Below are positions 1 through 11,884 of a DNA stretch of 64,000 nt, one piece after another. How positions within the stretch are numbered: position 1 is the first letter of the stretch; the number at the start of each line of letters is the position of its first letter. Location of the stretch: the NCBI GenBank assembly GCA_020809705.1, contig CP085826.1:6448001-6512000 (forward strand), read 5' to 3'. This DNA comes from Calonectria ilicicola (lineage: Eukaryota; Ascomycota; Sordariomycetes; Hypocreales; Nectriaceae). Made by a program: the position numbers and the translations under genes. The notes below the pieces were generated by a model. The model saw only the letters and a list, made by a program, of their open reading frames with translations, was not told where the DNA came from and made no database searches.

Positions 1-217
1 AGCTAAACATATAATGAAATGTAGATTAGCTTGCCATTAAAATAAAAAACCAAATATAATTCAATATTCCTAGACCGCTTATCGATCTAATTATCTGCAT
101 CCCTATGTATAATACATCTGCTTGATCCGGAAGTGAGCCCAACTACAACAACTTTTTGCATTCTACCACCAACGCCGTAGGGTATCAACCTGTCGACATC
201 GCAAACTCTCATCCGGG
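1..217. other. 3' flank of the Pfs2 gene
   Basis: AT-rich sequence downstream of the Pfs2 stop codon, presumably its 3' UTR and terminator region. I see no other gene in it. Confidence 0.4.
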
Positions 218-2570
218 TTATCGGATGCGAGTGTATTTTCCTTGTCGCTGCTCCTGCCGGAGACTTTCCTCCTGACTGGGCAATGGAGCACGACGCCCTC
301 CCTTGTCATCGAGAGCAAGACTAGGCATGGGGGGTGGAGGAACAGGAATCGAAAAATTGCCAGGCGGTGGCACGGTTCCTGGTGGGGGGAGGAGACCTGG
401 AGGAAGGCCAGGAGGCAAAGCTCCAGGAGGTGGAAGGGGCACGCCGGCCTTCTTCATCAACTCAAGGATTTGGGCAGGGTCAGGAGGGTTGTTGGGGTCC
501 AGACCTGGGAGAGGTGGCGGAGGAGCACCATTGAGTCCAGGCAAGGGGAATGGGAGTGGAGGAGGAGGGGCGCTCGAGTTGGCACCGCCAACACCCGGGA
601 TAGCGGGCGGTGGCGGAACGGCAGAGCCAAGACCCGGTACACCTCCACCAAGAGGAAGTCCCGGAATACCAGGCAGTCCGGGTACAGCAGACTTGGGAGC
701 ATCCTGGTCGACCAAGGCATCCATTTCGTCCTCCATTTGCTGCTGCTCTTCCTCCTGTCGTTGTCGTCTGTTTCCGCGACGATCCCAGGTACCCTGAGCC
801 TCAGCGGCCGCCTCACCAATATGATATCGGTCTTGGAATACTTCAGCGTCGCCCGGTCGAGCTCGTGTCCAGAAGCGAGTGATACGATCGTTAGATCCAG
901 AAGCGAGAACATGACCAAGGGGATGCCAGTCAAGAGACCAAATTGCATAGTCGTGGGCAAAGGGAACCTTGTGGGTTGGCCAAATAGATTGAGCAGGTGC
1001 AGTTGTAGGATCGGGACTGTCGTACGGCGCAACTGTCAAAGGCTGACCGGCTGGCGGGTTGGGTGTATCCAAGAGGTAATGGAACAGAGAACCATCCATG
1101 CCACCGGTACTGAGCAAGTTGGGGTGGATAGGATGCCAAGTCAGCGTAGAAATATCCTTCTCGTGGCCCTTGAGGAGACAAATGTCGCGCATCATTCGAA
1201 GATCGAAAACGCGGGCTGTTTGATCACGAGCTGAGGTGGCCAGACAAGCGCCACGGACCTTCTCAAATAGAACTTTGGTGATTGTGCTTTTGTGGCCGTG
1301 GAGAGTAGTGAGACATCTGCCGGTACGAGGATCCCAGAGCTTGACCAAGTGATCTTTTGATCCAGATACCAAAAGGCCCTTGGTCGGATGCCAATCAACG
1401 CTCTTTGCATCCCAACCGTGACCCTCAAGTTTAGACTCCATAGATCCTAGAGCAAAATCAAAGATTTTGAGGGTGGAATCGTCGCTCGCCGTAACAAACC
1501 TCGAGTCGCTGGGGCTAAAGGCGAGATCTCGAATGGGATCGGAGTGAGCGTTTATACTCTGAACGTTGTTGAAGTTTGGTTGCCAGTATTTAATTACTCC
1601 GTCATGGTCAGCTGAAATGAGCCAATCGTCGCTATGTGAGTATTCCAAAGCACGGATGGCTGAATCATGAGCCTGCATAATGGTTTCGAAGTTGAAGCCT
1701 GTACCGTTCCAGAGGGTGAACTCGCCACTGGTTGAGGCAGTCAACAGTCTTCGGCCTTCTGGAGTCCATCGAACAACGTTGATGGGATGCTTGATCTTGT
1801 TCAGAGATGAGTGCAGATGCTTGATAGGAATACTATCGGCGGCATGTGCTGGTCTAGCAGCAGGGGGTATCATCTGAGGGTGGAGGTCAGCCAACTCGGC
1901 TCATCGTCTCTTTGGGAATTATACTCACATCTACGATATAACTGGCACTCGGCCGTTCGGCCTCTCCATTATATCCTCCCTTGTAGTTTGGCACACGATG
2001 GTGCAGCCAGTGTGTGACGGTAGCGCCATAGTCGGTTACAGGACCTGTCGGATGAATGGTCAGTCCCTCGAACAACGCCGCTTCATTCTTATCGCTAGTC
2101 TATAGCCAAAACGCCGTGAAAATAAGAAAGTCTCGGGAAAGCAAGTCCAATTTGCAATTTCCAAAGAAATAATATAAATTAAAAGAAAGACATGAAGCAA
2201 AAGAGATGAAGAATAGCAGAGTAAGAATAGGCCGTGGCAGTGATAAGACCAGAGGCCATGGTCAGAATAGAACCTGTCGTTATGAAGCCAAAAGTCGGGT
2301 CATGTGAATAGTTGGCCACATCTATTGTTGGAAAACAATCATAGCCATGATGATACATTGCAGATGGTGATCGCCATTGTGAATGAGGAATGCAGTTACT
2401 GCATCTGCTACTAAACAGAAGCAAGCATGCTCAAATCATGGCAACTAAGAATCATGGTAAAAAAAACAACCAAAAAACCACTTACGTCGGCCTCTGACCT
2501 TAACAAAGCCTCCATCTTGACCCTGACCAACACCTCGGTCCCCATGCTCGCCTCGAGGCTCAAAAGCCAT
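218..2570 (-). CDS. PFS2: Polyadenylation factor subunit 2 (Pfs2/WDR33 family)
   Basis: WD40 scaffold of the cleavage and polyadenylation factor, acting in the nucleus in pre-mRNA 3'-end formation. My model has three exons read from the minus strand: 2486-2570, 1929-2044 and 218-1873, giving 618 aa. The first exon encodes a Gly-rich N-terminus starting [10 protein letters not shown] and joins in frame to [17 protein letters not shown], the conserved family start. The first intron (2045-2485, 441 nt) is long for this window; the second (1874-1928) is 55 nt. About seven WD repeats fill roughly residues 90-420 (for example [19 protein letters not shown]). A Pro/Gly-rich tail follows, and the protein ends in a basic KYTRIR. 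Human WDR33 and yeast Pfs2 share the WD core; the proline-rich tail is common in filamentous fungi. Family identity is firm; the exact start is inferred from splice phase. Confidence 0.93.
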
Positions 2571-4006
2571 CCTGGCTACTGCCCTTTGGAGGGCTCAAAC
2601 ATCCACGACTGCCGATTGATGCTGGGGTGACGAAACGCGTCTCGTGAGATGGATAAACGACAAATTGAATTCGACGTGATTGGTTAGAGTGGGTTGCCGT
2701 TTCGGGCACCGCAAAGTCAGAAATGAAGGCGAAATAATGAAATCATCAAACACCAAAGCTACCGGGCTGCCGTCTTGTCGCGTACCACGAGGTGAAGTGC
2801 AGGTCAGAGCTTCGGTCTATTTAGGCGGAGTTTAGCCGACGACCAGGTCGACCATGGTCATGTGATCTCGCGTCTGACGCCGTCTTCAGACGACAGGGGT
2901 TAGTCATCAGCAGTCCAGAGTCTGGCCAAGCCACACCTTGCCTCGGCCGGCGAGGGGAATGCCTAGGCAAGTGTGTATGGACCCATTCCTCATTGCAAGC
3001 TTGTGGCAGCTTTGACGCACACAGCTTGGTCTGGCGATCAGGCACTAACTGAACTGAATCTCCTCGACAGATCATAGCATCCACACACCCTTCGTAAAGA
3101 TCCTTTGTCAGATAAGCCGCTAACTTAATCACTGCTCTCCCCTCTCTCTGGAGGGATGGTTTGTTGGGGCTCGGCGCCCACGGAGAGTACCCGAGCTTGC
3201 CTTGTTCATGTAGTTCCCCTCCCACACCTCCCACCAGCAGATGCAATGCACCCTTCACATGCCTGACATGGGCCAAAAGCGGACGAGCAGCACGCAAACT
3301 GCAGCTCTCAACAGGCGAGACAAGGACCCATCGCCGCAGATTGACCCCCTTCAGCGCCACGATGCGGCAGTTCCAGGGCCCCTGCCCCCACGGCCCATCC
3401 ACTAGCTTCCTGTCAGCCCTCCATCACACCCCAAGAGCCCAAGAGCTGTCCTGTATTTGGCAGCTCTGCCAGTCTGTGTTGGCCCACAGACGCTGGGCTT
3501 TGATCCCCCAGGAGGGCTCCAAACAGGGCCCCGCTTATGTGCTGCATGGCATGCCACAGAGGGAAGCCCCAGCGCGGCCGAGCCATGCCACTGGCGACTC
3601 GGCGTGCCTTAACGAAGGCTCGATGTCACCAAAAAAGTCAACCACCCTGCCCGGCTTCAACTCGGGGGGTTTAAGAGGTTGGAATTCGCCCCCTCCCCCT
3701 TCATCTGGCTGGTCAATCGCCCGATTCCCTGCATTCCTCAACACCATTTCATCATCCATAGTCATTGCGCATTGTTCCATCAGGGCCATTCCCGACCGTT
3801 GAGAGCTGCAGGACGCCCACCGTGGTAGCTGTTTGTGGCGTCTGCTTGATGATACCGAAACCGAGCCAAGCTTATCAGGTCTCGCCACCATATAACTTAA
3901 CTTGCACTGGCCACGCTTCCGTTCCTCGACTTTCCTTTGTACCCTGGATCGTCTCCCAATCCATTTCGCTCGCTCCGTCTGTATCGACAGACAATCCCTG
4001 AGCACC
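2571..4006. other. Divergent intergenic region between Pfs2 and DGAT1
   Basis: About 1.4 kb between two divergently transcribed genes, so it should hold both promoters. A TATA-like stretch (ATATAACTT) lies near 3890, about 115 bases before the DGAT1 start, followed by a pyrimidine-rich leader. Open frames on both strands here (for example 2821-3402 minus) resemble no family I know and look like chance frames in GC-rich DNA. Confidence 0.45.
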
Positions 4007-5753
4007 ATGAACTCGGCCACTGCCACGAGCATCGAAACGTCCAATGGGTCCTTTTCGAGCCCCGTTATGCGACGTGCAGGTCCCGACGTCACCGAGCGTG
4101 ATCCACAGCAGAAACAAAGCAACGGGACCACGCCAGCGCAACCACAAAAGCAGCCGCCAAAGTACAGACATGTGGTTGCAGTGCACTCCAAGACGAGGCC
4201 CTCATGTCTCAGTCACGACTCGGACGCTACCCCCAGTTTCTTGGGCTTTCGAAATCTCATGGTAATTGTCCTAGGTACGCCTCAATCCCAAACGAGGGGC
4301 TCCATGCCTCCATGTCGTAATACGTTCGTCATTGACACATCACAGTGGTCGGCAACTTGCGATTGATGATTGAAAATATTCAAAAGGTACATTTCCTCGC
4401 GCTACACCCAGTACAAAAAAGAAGAAGAAAAAAATATGATGTAATATGATGTGAACTAACACGGCATGTTCATAGTACGGAGTTTTGATCTGTTTAAAAT
4501 GTCACGATTACAGTCGCAAAGACCTCTTCCTAGGCCTTTCGCTTTATTTTCTTATTCCATGCCATCTCATCGCAGCATACCTGATTGAGCTTGCTGCTGC
4601 TCAACAGGCGCGAGGATCTATCAAGCGTATCAAGGAAAACTCATCTGGTGTCTCCGAGGCAGAGCGAAAGAAGTTTCAGTCAACATGGGTCATTGTAGCC
4701 TGGGCACATGGCATCAATGTCACCCTCGCCCTCACCATCACCACTCTTGTCGTTTATTTCAAGGTCCATCACCCTCTCATTGGCACCTTAACCGAGATGC
4801 ACGCTATTGTTGTTTGGCTGAAGACTGCCTCGTACGCCTTTACGAATCGTGACCTGCGTCATGCTTACCTACACCCCGCCGAAGGAGAGCGCGAGCTTCT
4901 TCCCAAGCTATACGAAGAGTGTCCTTATCCACAAAACATCACATTAGGAAATTTGATTTACTTCTGGTGGGCCCCGACTCTGGTTTACCAACCCGTCTAT
5001 CCCCGAACAGACAAAATCAGATGGGTCTTTGTCTTTAAGAGGCTGGGAGAAATCTTTTGTCTCAGTGCTTTCATCTGGGTCGCTAGTGCCCAGTATGCGG
5101 CCCCCGTCTTGCGAAACTCCCTGGATAAGATTGCTTCATTGGACGTCATGTCCATCCTTGAGCGATTGATGAAGCTCTCCACCATCTCCCTCGTTATTTG
5201 GCTCGCTGGATTCTTTGCACTTTTCCAATCTTTCCTTAACGCGCTTGCAGAGGTTTTAAGATTCGGCGACAGAGCTTTCTACGACGACTGGTGGAACAGT
5301 GAAAGCCTCGGAACATATTGGCGGTTGTGGAATAAGCCAGTCTACACGTATTTTAAACGTCATGTATATATGCCGATGATCGGGCGTGGCTGGAGCCCTC
5401 AAGCTGCCAGTCTGACAGTTTTCTTTATTTCTGCAGTTCTTCACGAGATTCTTGTTGGCGTTCCTACCCACAACATCATCGGTAATTTACCCCAGCTGAA
5501 CATGTGCCAACATCAACTAACAATTATAGGCGTTGCTTTCCTGGGAATGCTTTTACAGCTACCACTCATTGCCATTACCCGCCCTCTCGAGAAGATGAAG
5601 CATGGCAACACTGGAAAGCTCCTTGGTAACATTATATTTTGGGTTTCATTCACCATTTTCGGACAACCATTCGCGGCGTTAATGTACTTTTATGCTTGGC
5701 AGGCCAAGTACGGCAGCGTCAGCAAACAAATGGCAGCATCGGCTGGTCGATAA
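4007..5753 (+). CDS. DGA1/ARE-type: Acyl-CoA:diacylglycerol/sterol O-acyltransferase, DGAT1-type MBOAT
   Basis: Integral ER enzyme of the MBOAT family. It esterifies diacylglycerol (DGAT1) or sterols (ARE/ACAT) with acyl-CoA to make storage lipid. Four exons: 4007-4274, 4346-4386, 4476-5481 and 5530-5753, giving 512 aa, the usual family size. A hydrophilic N-terminus of about 85 residues precedes conserved NLRLMIENIQKYG. The FYDDWWN motif lies near residue 370, and the catalytic histidine sits in HEILVGVPTH near residue 425; several hydrophobic membrane segments are visible. The last intron (5482-5529, 48 nt) is a multiple of three with no stop codon, so its retention would insert 16 residues rather than truncate the protein. 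FYxDWWN fits DGAT1 better than sterol acyltransferase, but substrate choice is inference. It is convergent with the Ste14 gene, 205 bases away. Confidence 0.93.
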
Positions 5754-5958
5754 AAAGTTTAAACTACTGGGTATCAAGTTTGGCAAAGCGAATAAGGCAC
5801 ATGGTTTTTTCTTCGTTGTACAATTGGAATTTCATTTTATTTACTCCCTTCATAAACATCTCAATGACAGAAGGTCCACCCTCCTCTTCTAAGTTAAGAC
5901 ACATGCTTGGCAGATGCCCTTCTGCATAACATTCTGGCATATTCCAGGCCCACAATCA

Positions 5959-6834
5959 TCAAATGAAGGGCATCTTTGTGCCGACTTTGTTTCGATACTG
6001 AATGTAGTCATCCTTGAAAAATTCAATCAGTTTAGCCTCCTCATGTCGAATTCGCCTACTAAAAAACATCCAGAGTACTCCCGAATACGCAAAGAAACAC
6101 AAGACGTTTCCGAGCACCAACTGTATCCCAAGACCCCAGTAAAAGAATCCAAAGTAGCTGGGGTGCCTGAACACGGAATAGATTCCAGTAGTGATGAGTG
6201 TGTGGGAGTCGGCTTTTTTGGTTTGGACTATGTGATTGAAACTTGCCCCTGCATGTAGCATAGCTGCGGAGCGAACGATCTGTCCAACCAAAGTCATTAG
6301 GAGGCCGATAGTAAGGATTAAAGGACCGAGGCCAAAAGGTAACCAGTTGCGGTTGGGGAAGAAGATGTTGACGACAGCGCATTCAACAAAGGCAGTAGAG
6401 TGCGCGATGGCATACGATGGCCAGTTCGCAGTAAGCAGGAAACTGTCGACTTTTGCGACGAGGGTGTTGCGCTCCGCCGTTGTCCAGAACTCGAGAAAGT
6501 GGAAAGCCGAGAGCGCAAGGAGGAAGAAGGGCGGACGCCATACTGGGCTGTTGGTGAAGAGCAAAATGGCAGCGACAGATATGGCGCTAGCTGCGAAAGC
6601 CATACCCAAGCAAAAGGCTCTGATGGCGATCCCGGCCAGAGACTTGGGTTCCCCAGGGAAAAACGGCTTCATCGCATAAATATCTGCGACTCTGGTTGGA
6701 GGCGCCTCATCGTCAGATGAGAAATCATCCATAGGCTGGGGTGGTGGTGCCGCCCTGTGGTGATCAGTCACAGGGTTGAAGTCGACATGATGGGTGAAGG
6801 AGCGGCCCCCGGTCGTAAGCTGAGGCCCAGACAT
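5959..6834 (-). CDS. STE14: Protein-S-isoprenylcysteine O-methyltransferase (Ste14/ICMT)
   Basis: ER membrane enzyme that methyl-esterifies the prenylated C-terminal cysteine of CaaX proteins (a-type pheromone, Ras, Rho), using S-adenosylmethionine. A single uninterrupted frame of 291 aa. An acidic, disordered N-terminus (about residues 1-60) precedes several hydrophobic segments. The C-terminal half carries the family signature: HIVQTKKADSHTLITTGIYS, then RHPSYFGFFYWG, and finally RRIRHEEAKLIEFFKDDY, the SAM/substrate-binding end of the fold. The protein is longer than yeast Ste14 because of the N-terminal extension, as in other filamentous fungi. Its 3' end faces the DGAT1 3' end. Confidence 0.95.
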   Translation of the reverse strand: MSGPQLTTGGRSFTHHVDFNPVTDHHRAAPPPQPMDDFSSDDEAPPTRVADIYAMKPFFPGEPKSLAGIAIRAFCLGMAFAASAISVAAILLFTNSPVWRPPFFLLALSAFHFLEFWTTAERNTLVAKVDSFLLTANWPSYAIAHSTAFVECAVVNIFFPNRNWLPFGLGPLILTIGLLMTLVGQIVRSAAMLHAGASFNHIVQTKKADSHTLITTGIYSVFRHPSYFGFFYWGLGIQLVLGNVLCFFAYSGVLWMFFSRRIRHEEAKLIEFFKDDYIQYRNKVGTKMPFI

Positions 6835-9800
6835 AGCACCGGTAGCAGTTGTTGAAGTAGTAGAAGAAGATTAAGATCAATATCAAGATGGCGCACTGAA
6901 AAAAGAAGAACAAGTCCAGAGGAAGACGAGGTTGTGGCTTCCCGGGGCGACCTGTTAAATCTCCAAGCGATTACGGGGGGGAGAAGGGGCAGAAGAAATC
7001 AGGAGGCGAGGAGAAAGGTAAGAGGAGAGGAGAAGAGAAGAGAAGTAGAAAAAGAAAGGAGCGTGGGGCCAAACGAAAACGACACAGCTACCGAGATGCA
7101 GCTATTTCCATTGTCCTCGCGGCGCGGCGCAGTAGACTCCGATTGTGATGAAGAGAACAATATGTAGCCTTGCCAAACACTGGCCTTTGCAGTCAAATAG
7201 CAGGCAGGGGCTGTGGTTTGCTAACCCCCCGCGTATCAGGTGGAGGCTGTGCGCAGGGACCAACCAACCCGGACACTGCCAGGATCCTATTCCAGTAAGA
7301 AATAAGAAGTAGCATATTAGGTGAGATAAAGTCGGGTGGAAAATTGTGACGATGATACTGATAATAATTAAATATATATATAGAAAACATAATCGTCTCA
7401 AATAACAATATTCATTGTGTCCATATGAATTTGCCCCCCCGCCCCCGCGATAGCAGTGCAACACCTTCAGCTGCTAACACAGAGGGTGGTCCTCATCACA
7501 TCTTCCAAACCAGCATTCGAGGGGCATCCTCAATTACTGATTACATCCAAAGACCTCAATTGATTTATTGGTCAGACCTGTCCATTATTTCGCGCCGAAC
7601 CCTATCACAGAGGTGTAACAAGATCGACGTAGAGCACACCTTAAATGAACAAACACTTACGTTGCTTCCCGACACTGATGGGTTTTCTTTGGCTGGGGTA
7701 GCACTTCTTTCTGCTGTGAAATATATGTCACAAACCTCTAAAATTCAGAGCTCCAGTCTTTGCAGAGGATATAAGATCGCGGGTTATTTAAAAAGAGGCC
7801 TAAATCGACCAAACGTCAACCACCAGAATGAAGACTACAGTTGATTGCAAATCCGTCAGTGCAACACAAGCTTAGATCACATCTATATCAGTAAAAATAA
7901 ATCCCAGCATGGAAAGAAAGAGAAACTAAGAACATGTGCTGAAAACCAACCAACCGTCTCAGTCACACACACACACACACACACACAGGATCCATGGATG
8001 AAATAATGTTTAATCGGTAATCACCTTTATCTTCATTCAATATATTCGAGTTTCTGATGGGTGAGGGCAATGACATGGATCGTGCAGTTCAACATAATCT
8101 ACTTTGAAAACTCCTTCGATCTTAGAAAGACAAGGTGTTAAAGCATCCTAGGTATATCGTCTAGTTTGTAATTTTATCGACAAAAGCCGCACTTCAGGGT
8201 CAGTTTATCCGCTACATATGATGTCAATGGATAGCATTGCCGTTTCAGGAATGTTCTCGGGTCGGCATCACAAGTTCTTTCAACGGGTCCAAACTAGAGA
8301 CTTGCACCCTGACAATGGCCAGAATGCAGATAATCTTGTAATTTTCATGCAAGTTTTCCATACCGAAAAGTTATTCCGGGTTGAGTAGCCACATAAGGCA
8401 GACATACTTGCCTAAATATCGCTGAGACGAAGTGTATTTATTTGTATGTGACAAATTGGAGATGTTTCGTTGGCACATCGAGATAACCCTTGATACAATA
8501 GCCTCATGTCACCGGGGCCAAAGAGAAATGATATAAGAAATCGTAATAGTGACAAAAACCTACTAATCTAGACATTCAACGGTATCTCAAGACGACTATC
8601 GATCCTTTAGAAGTAAAAAGAAATCATACGGAAACGGATATGCAAGGTTAAATGAGAGCAGCAGAATAAATCTACTACAGTTTTAGTGAAGATAGCCTGA
8701 TGTCGAGGTAGTATATTTGACAAAGTGAGAGTCATGAGTTCAGGTGCAAAACATACCACACGATCTAAAATATATCTTGTTCCATTGATGGCTTCTTTTT
8801 CTCTAATGTATTCTCCTACTAAAAATATACATTAATGTTATATGTTGAGTATACCCTTCTAAATCTGCCATGCTTCTCTGTCTTTCCATATACTTTGCCT
8901 ATTGGTCGCTAAAGCACATGATACTGACGAGGGCAACGATTAACTGAGATATCTGGGGTTGGCCGGGGTAGTATGCTCGCGAAAAAACGCCATCCCCATC
9001 ATGCAAAAGGGAATAAGCGTGATTGACCTTTCGGAAGCGAGGTCGATCTACCAGATGCATAGAGTGGAGGAAATGATAGATTTGACAGATTTGAGGCTCT
9101 TTAAGTGCTTTTCATACATGGTATGTGTAGTTGTAATAGGTCCCCCAGTTTCGCCTCAATACACCCCCCACAAATAGATGAGTTGGTTGAATCGTCCCAG
9201 TGACAAACAAGGGCTACAGCTGCCATTGAAAAGGATGCTAGCAAAGCAATATTTCTTGTTTGGTAACAATCCGGTTGAAAGCATGGCTAGAAAACCTGCG
9301 AAATGGGAAGTCATACTACAGGAAATGGGTCGGAATGAGCATAGGAAGGGTATGTCATGCACCAACCCCAATTTTTGTGTTGATGCACACCAATGGATAG
9401 CTCATTCAACTGCATGATATGTCTATTGAGGGAAGGCCAACACATTGCTCACGCATTCTAGTAAACATCAACACATATCGTGCTTTCTGTCACAGAGCTT
9501 ACTTGAGTGGCTGCGTTCTTAAGAAGAAACCAATATGTGCAGTGTTAACGTGCAGGGACGAGCAACGCAATCGAGCAAACACAAGGTTGTATCCTGGACA
9601 TTGATCTCACCAATCCACTCCCCACTACCGTTCACGAGCTTTTGCAGGTGCTAAAAAGCCGATGCAACGAGACAATGCTCGTCAGTAAGTCGGCATCGGA
9701 GCAGGTCGGGCAGTTTGGCTAGCGGCGATGACACTGCAGGCTAGATTTCATGCGTTGTAACCACTCAGGAAATTTGTTTTTGTCCTGCATCTACGATGTA

Positions 9801-11884
9801 ACTGGGTGTGCCATGTAAGTCTTCATGCAAGTTCGGTCATGCAGATGTTTGGATGAATGCCAAGATACCTAACCCAGTTTGGCACCTGTGTGTTTGGCCT
9901 CAGCAATGGCCAACTGCCAGGCTATATACCCATTGCGATAATGTTTGTTACTAATAAAAGAAAGGGAGCGGGATCTAAACTAGACGGGCCCGGATGAGCG
10001 CATACGTCACAGAGGCGCTTGCGGATAAAGAAAACACGAGAATGAGGAAGCGAGACTATGTATGCACGCTTCGGGGTCCTTTTCTTTGCCGAGTTTCATC
10101 ATGGCCATGTCATGGCAACCGGAACTATAAGCATGCTCCATTTGGCAGTCATGAGTATGAGTAAGGTAAAAGCCGAGGTGACAAGAGCTAGATGAGGGAT
10201 GGCACAGACCACAGGCCATAGGCCACAGACATCAGACGCTTGGGCGGACGCTTTGGCAGACAACAGGAGAGCCAGAGCGAGCTAGGGAGGTAGGTTCCAG
10301 CAGAGAGGCTCCCGGGGAAGGGACCGCGGGGATGTGATTTGCAGGCGAGCAAAAACACAAGGGATCCCTGCCCCGGTCGCACCGCCCACCCTAGCCTGCC
10401 CAGCCTATCTAGCCTACCTGGCCTGGGCCTGTGAGGAAGACGAGAAAAAGGGTCCATCCAACACAATCTCACGCTGCGGCTGAGGGGACAGGTCGCTCCC
10501 AGCGGCAGAGGGGCGCTAGGCAGGCTGACTGAGGACTGCCCCACTGAACCTTCTAGAATGACGTCCCCAAATTCCCCCCTTTGGTGCATGTGCCCCGATA
10601 CAACACTTGCGACGCCGCGCATGTGCCTCCCCGTTCCCGGACGCCCACGGGCGCTAAACTTAGTTGAGTATCTACCAGATGGGCCGTGGTTGAATTGTAT
10701 TTTCTGGGGTCAGCAAGAGACCGGACCGCCCTCGTGGTAATTTAGAAGAGGCTCTCAGGGCTTCTCTCTGGGTTGGAAATTAAGTCGTTTTCCTTGCATT
10801 GCCTTGCCTTTGCTCTGCTCTGCTTTCCGATCCGTCCGGTTCACTAAGTGAGCGGGAGGCCCGAGAAGGTGCAACAACCAGCCTCCTCCTTTCGCGGGGC
10901 GGCAAGGCAGAGCGTGTAAGCAGTCGCATGCACGCTCAATCAGATCGGTTGCCACCAACAAGCCCATTTTGCGACATAGCATGGCCCCTTCGTCGTCTGC
11001 CCAAACCTCAAGCCGTCGACCCAGTAAAACTGCGCACCTTGCTCTTCGCTTCATTGGCTGTCAGGGCCATGCGCCAGGCACTTGGGCGCCTTGGTGGTGG
11101 GGGTTTTTGGCTTTGGGTACAGGAGCCTGGGTTTGCCTCGTCGGGTACCGGATACCTGTCCGCCGCACTCAATTTGCTACAGCAGCACGTGTCACAAGTA
11201 CCGCTGCCTCTCTCCAAAACCGCAAATTTCTGTCCCTCACCCCCAGCAAGTCACAATTTCTTGACGCCCACCGTACAGCCCAGGTCTAGGCAAATCACCA
11301 GCAAAGACCGACGACACAACGAGGGGCCAGCCTCTTTTTACACGCTCGATGCCTGTATAGAGTTCTCCTGTGCCCAATCAACCGTGTCTCGTCGACTTGT
11401 GCAGTCCTGTACCTTGTGCAGAGACCCCAGCTGATAAATCGTTCCGTTAGGTTCTCAGCCAGCCGCCATACGTTTTATTATTATTGCTTGCTTCTTCTCC
11501 TTTGCCATCCAACCCCGTCCGCCCTCTCTCCTCCCGTTGTGCCTCTGCCTAATTTGCTTTCATCCTTCCTCTCACTATCTCCCACCCCGTACCCGTATCC
11601 CACTTCCTCCGTCTTGTCTTGTCTTGTCTCGCCCACCCGACAAGCCCAGCCCACCCTCGCATCCCCCCCCTCCCCCCCTTACCGCCTACGGCGCAACTCT
11701 GGCTGTCTCCCAGGGTGCCACTACTGCTGAGCGGCCCCGAAAAAAAAATCGGTTTTTTTTTAACGCCCGTTTAGGGCATTGAGTCAGTCAGTATCCGGCA
11801 TAAGCTTGTTACGGGATTCTCTCGGATTCCAGACTCCACGCTTTCCTACCACCTCGTCTTCTTGTGCATCTCGACTTCGCCCAA
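6835..11884. other. 5-kb gene-free intergenic region
   Basis: Nothing here could be supported as a protein gene. From about 7300 to 9600 the DNA is AT-rich and stop-dense in all frames. From about 10,200 to 11,880 it becomes GC- and pyrimidine-rich, as expected for the promoter and leader of the J-domain gene that begins at 11885. Short frames (for example 7425-7844 and 9178-9417 plus) resemble no known family. A CA microsatellite is listed separately. Confidence 0.5.
7964..7987. repeat. CA dinucleotide microsatellite
   Basis: Twelve uninterrupted CA units in non-coding AT-rich DNA. A likely length-polymorphic marker with no visible function. Confidence 0.95.

Noticed and set aside
242..1234. 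330-codon frame antisense to the Pfs2 gene
   Set aside because: It lies wholly opposite a firmly identified WD40 gene and has no recognisable motif; it is a shadow of GC-rich codon use.
2821..4191. Several 190-220-codon frames in the Pfs2/DGAT1 intergenic region
   Set aside because: They overlap on both strands, match no family and sit in a divergent promoter; no splice-linked continuation could be found.
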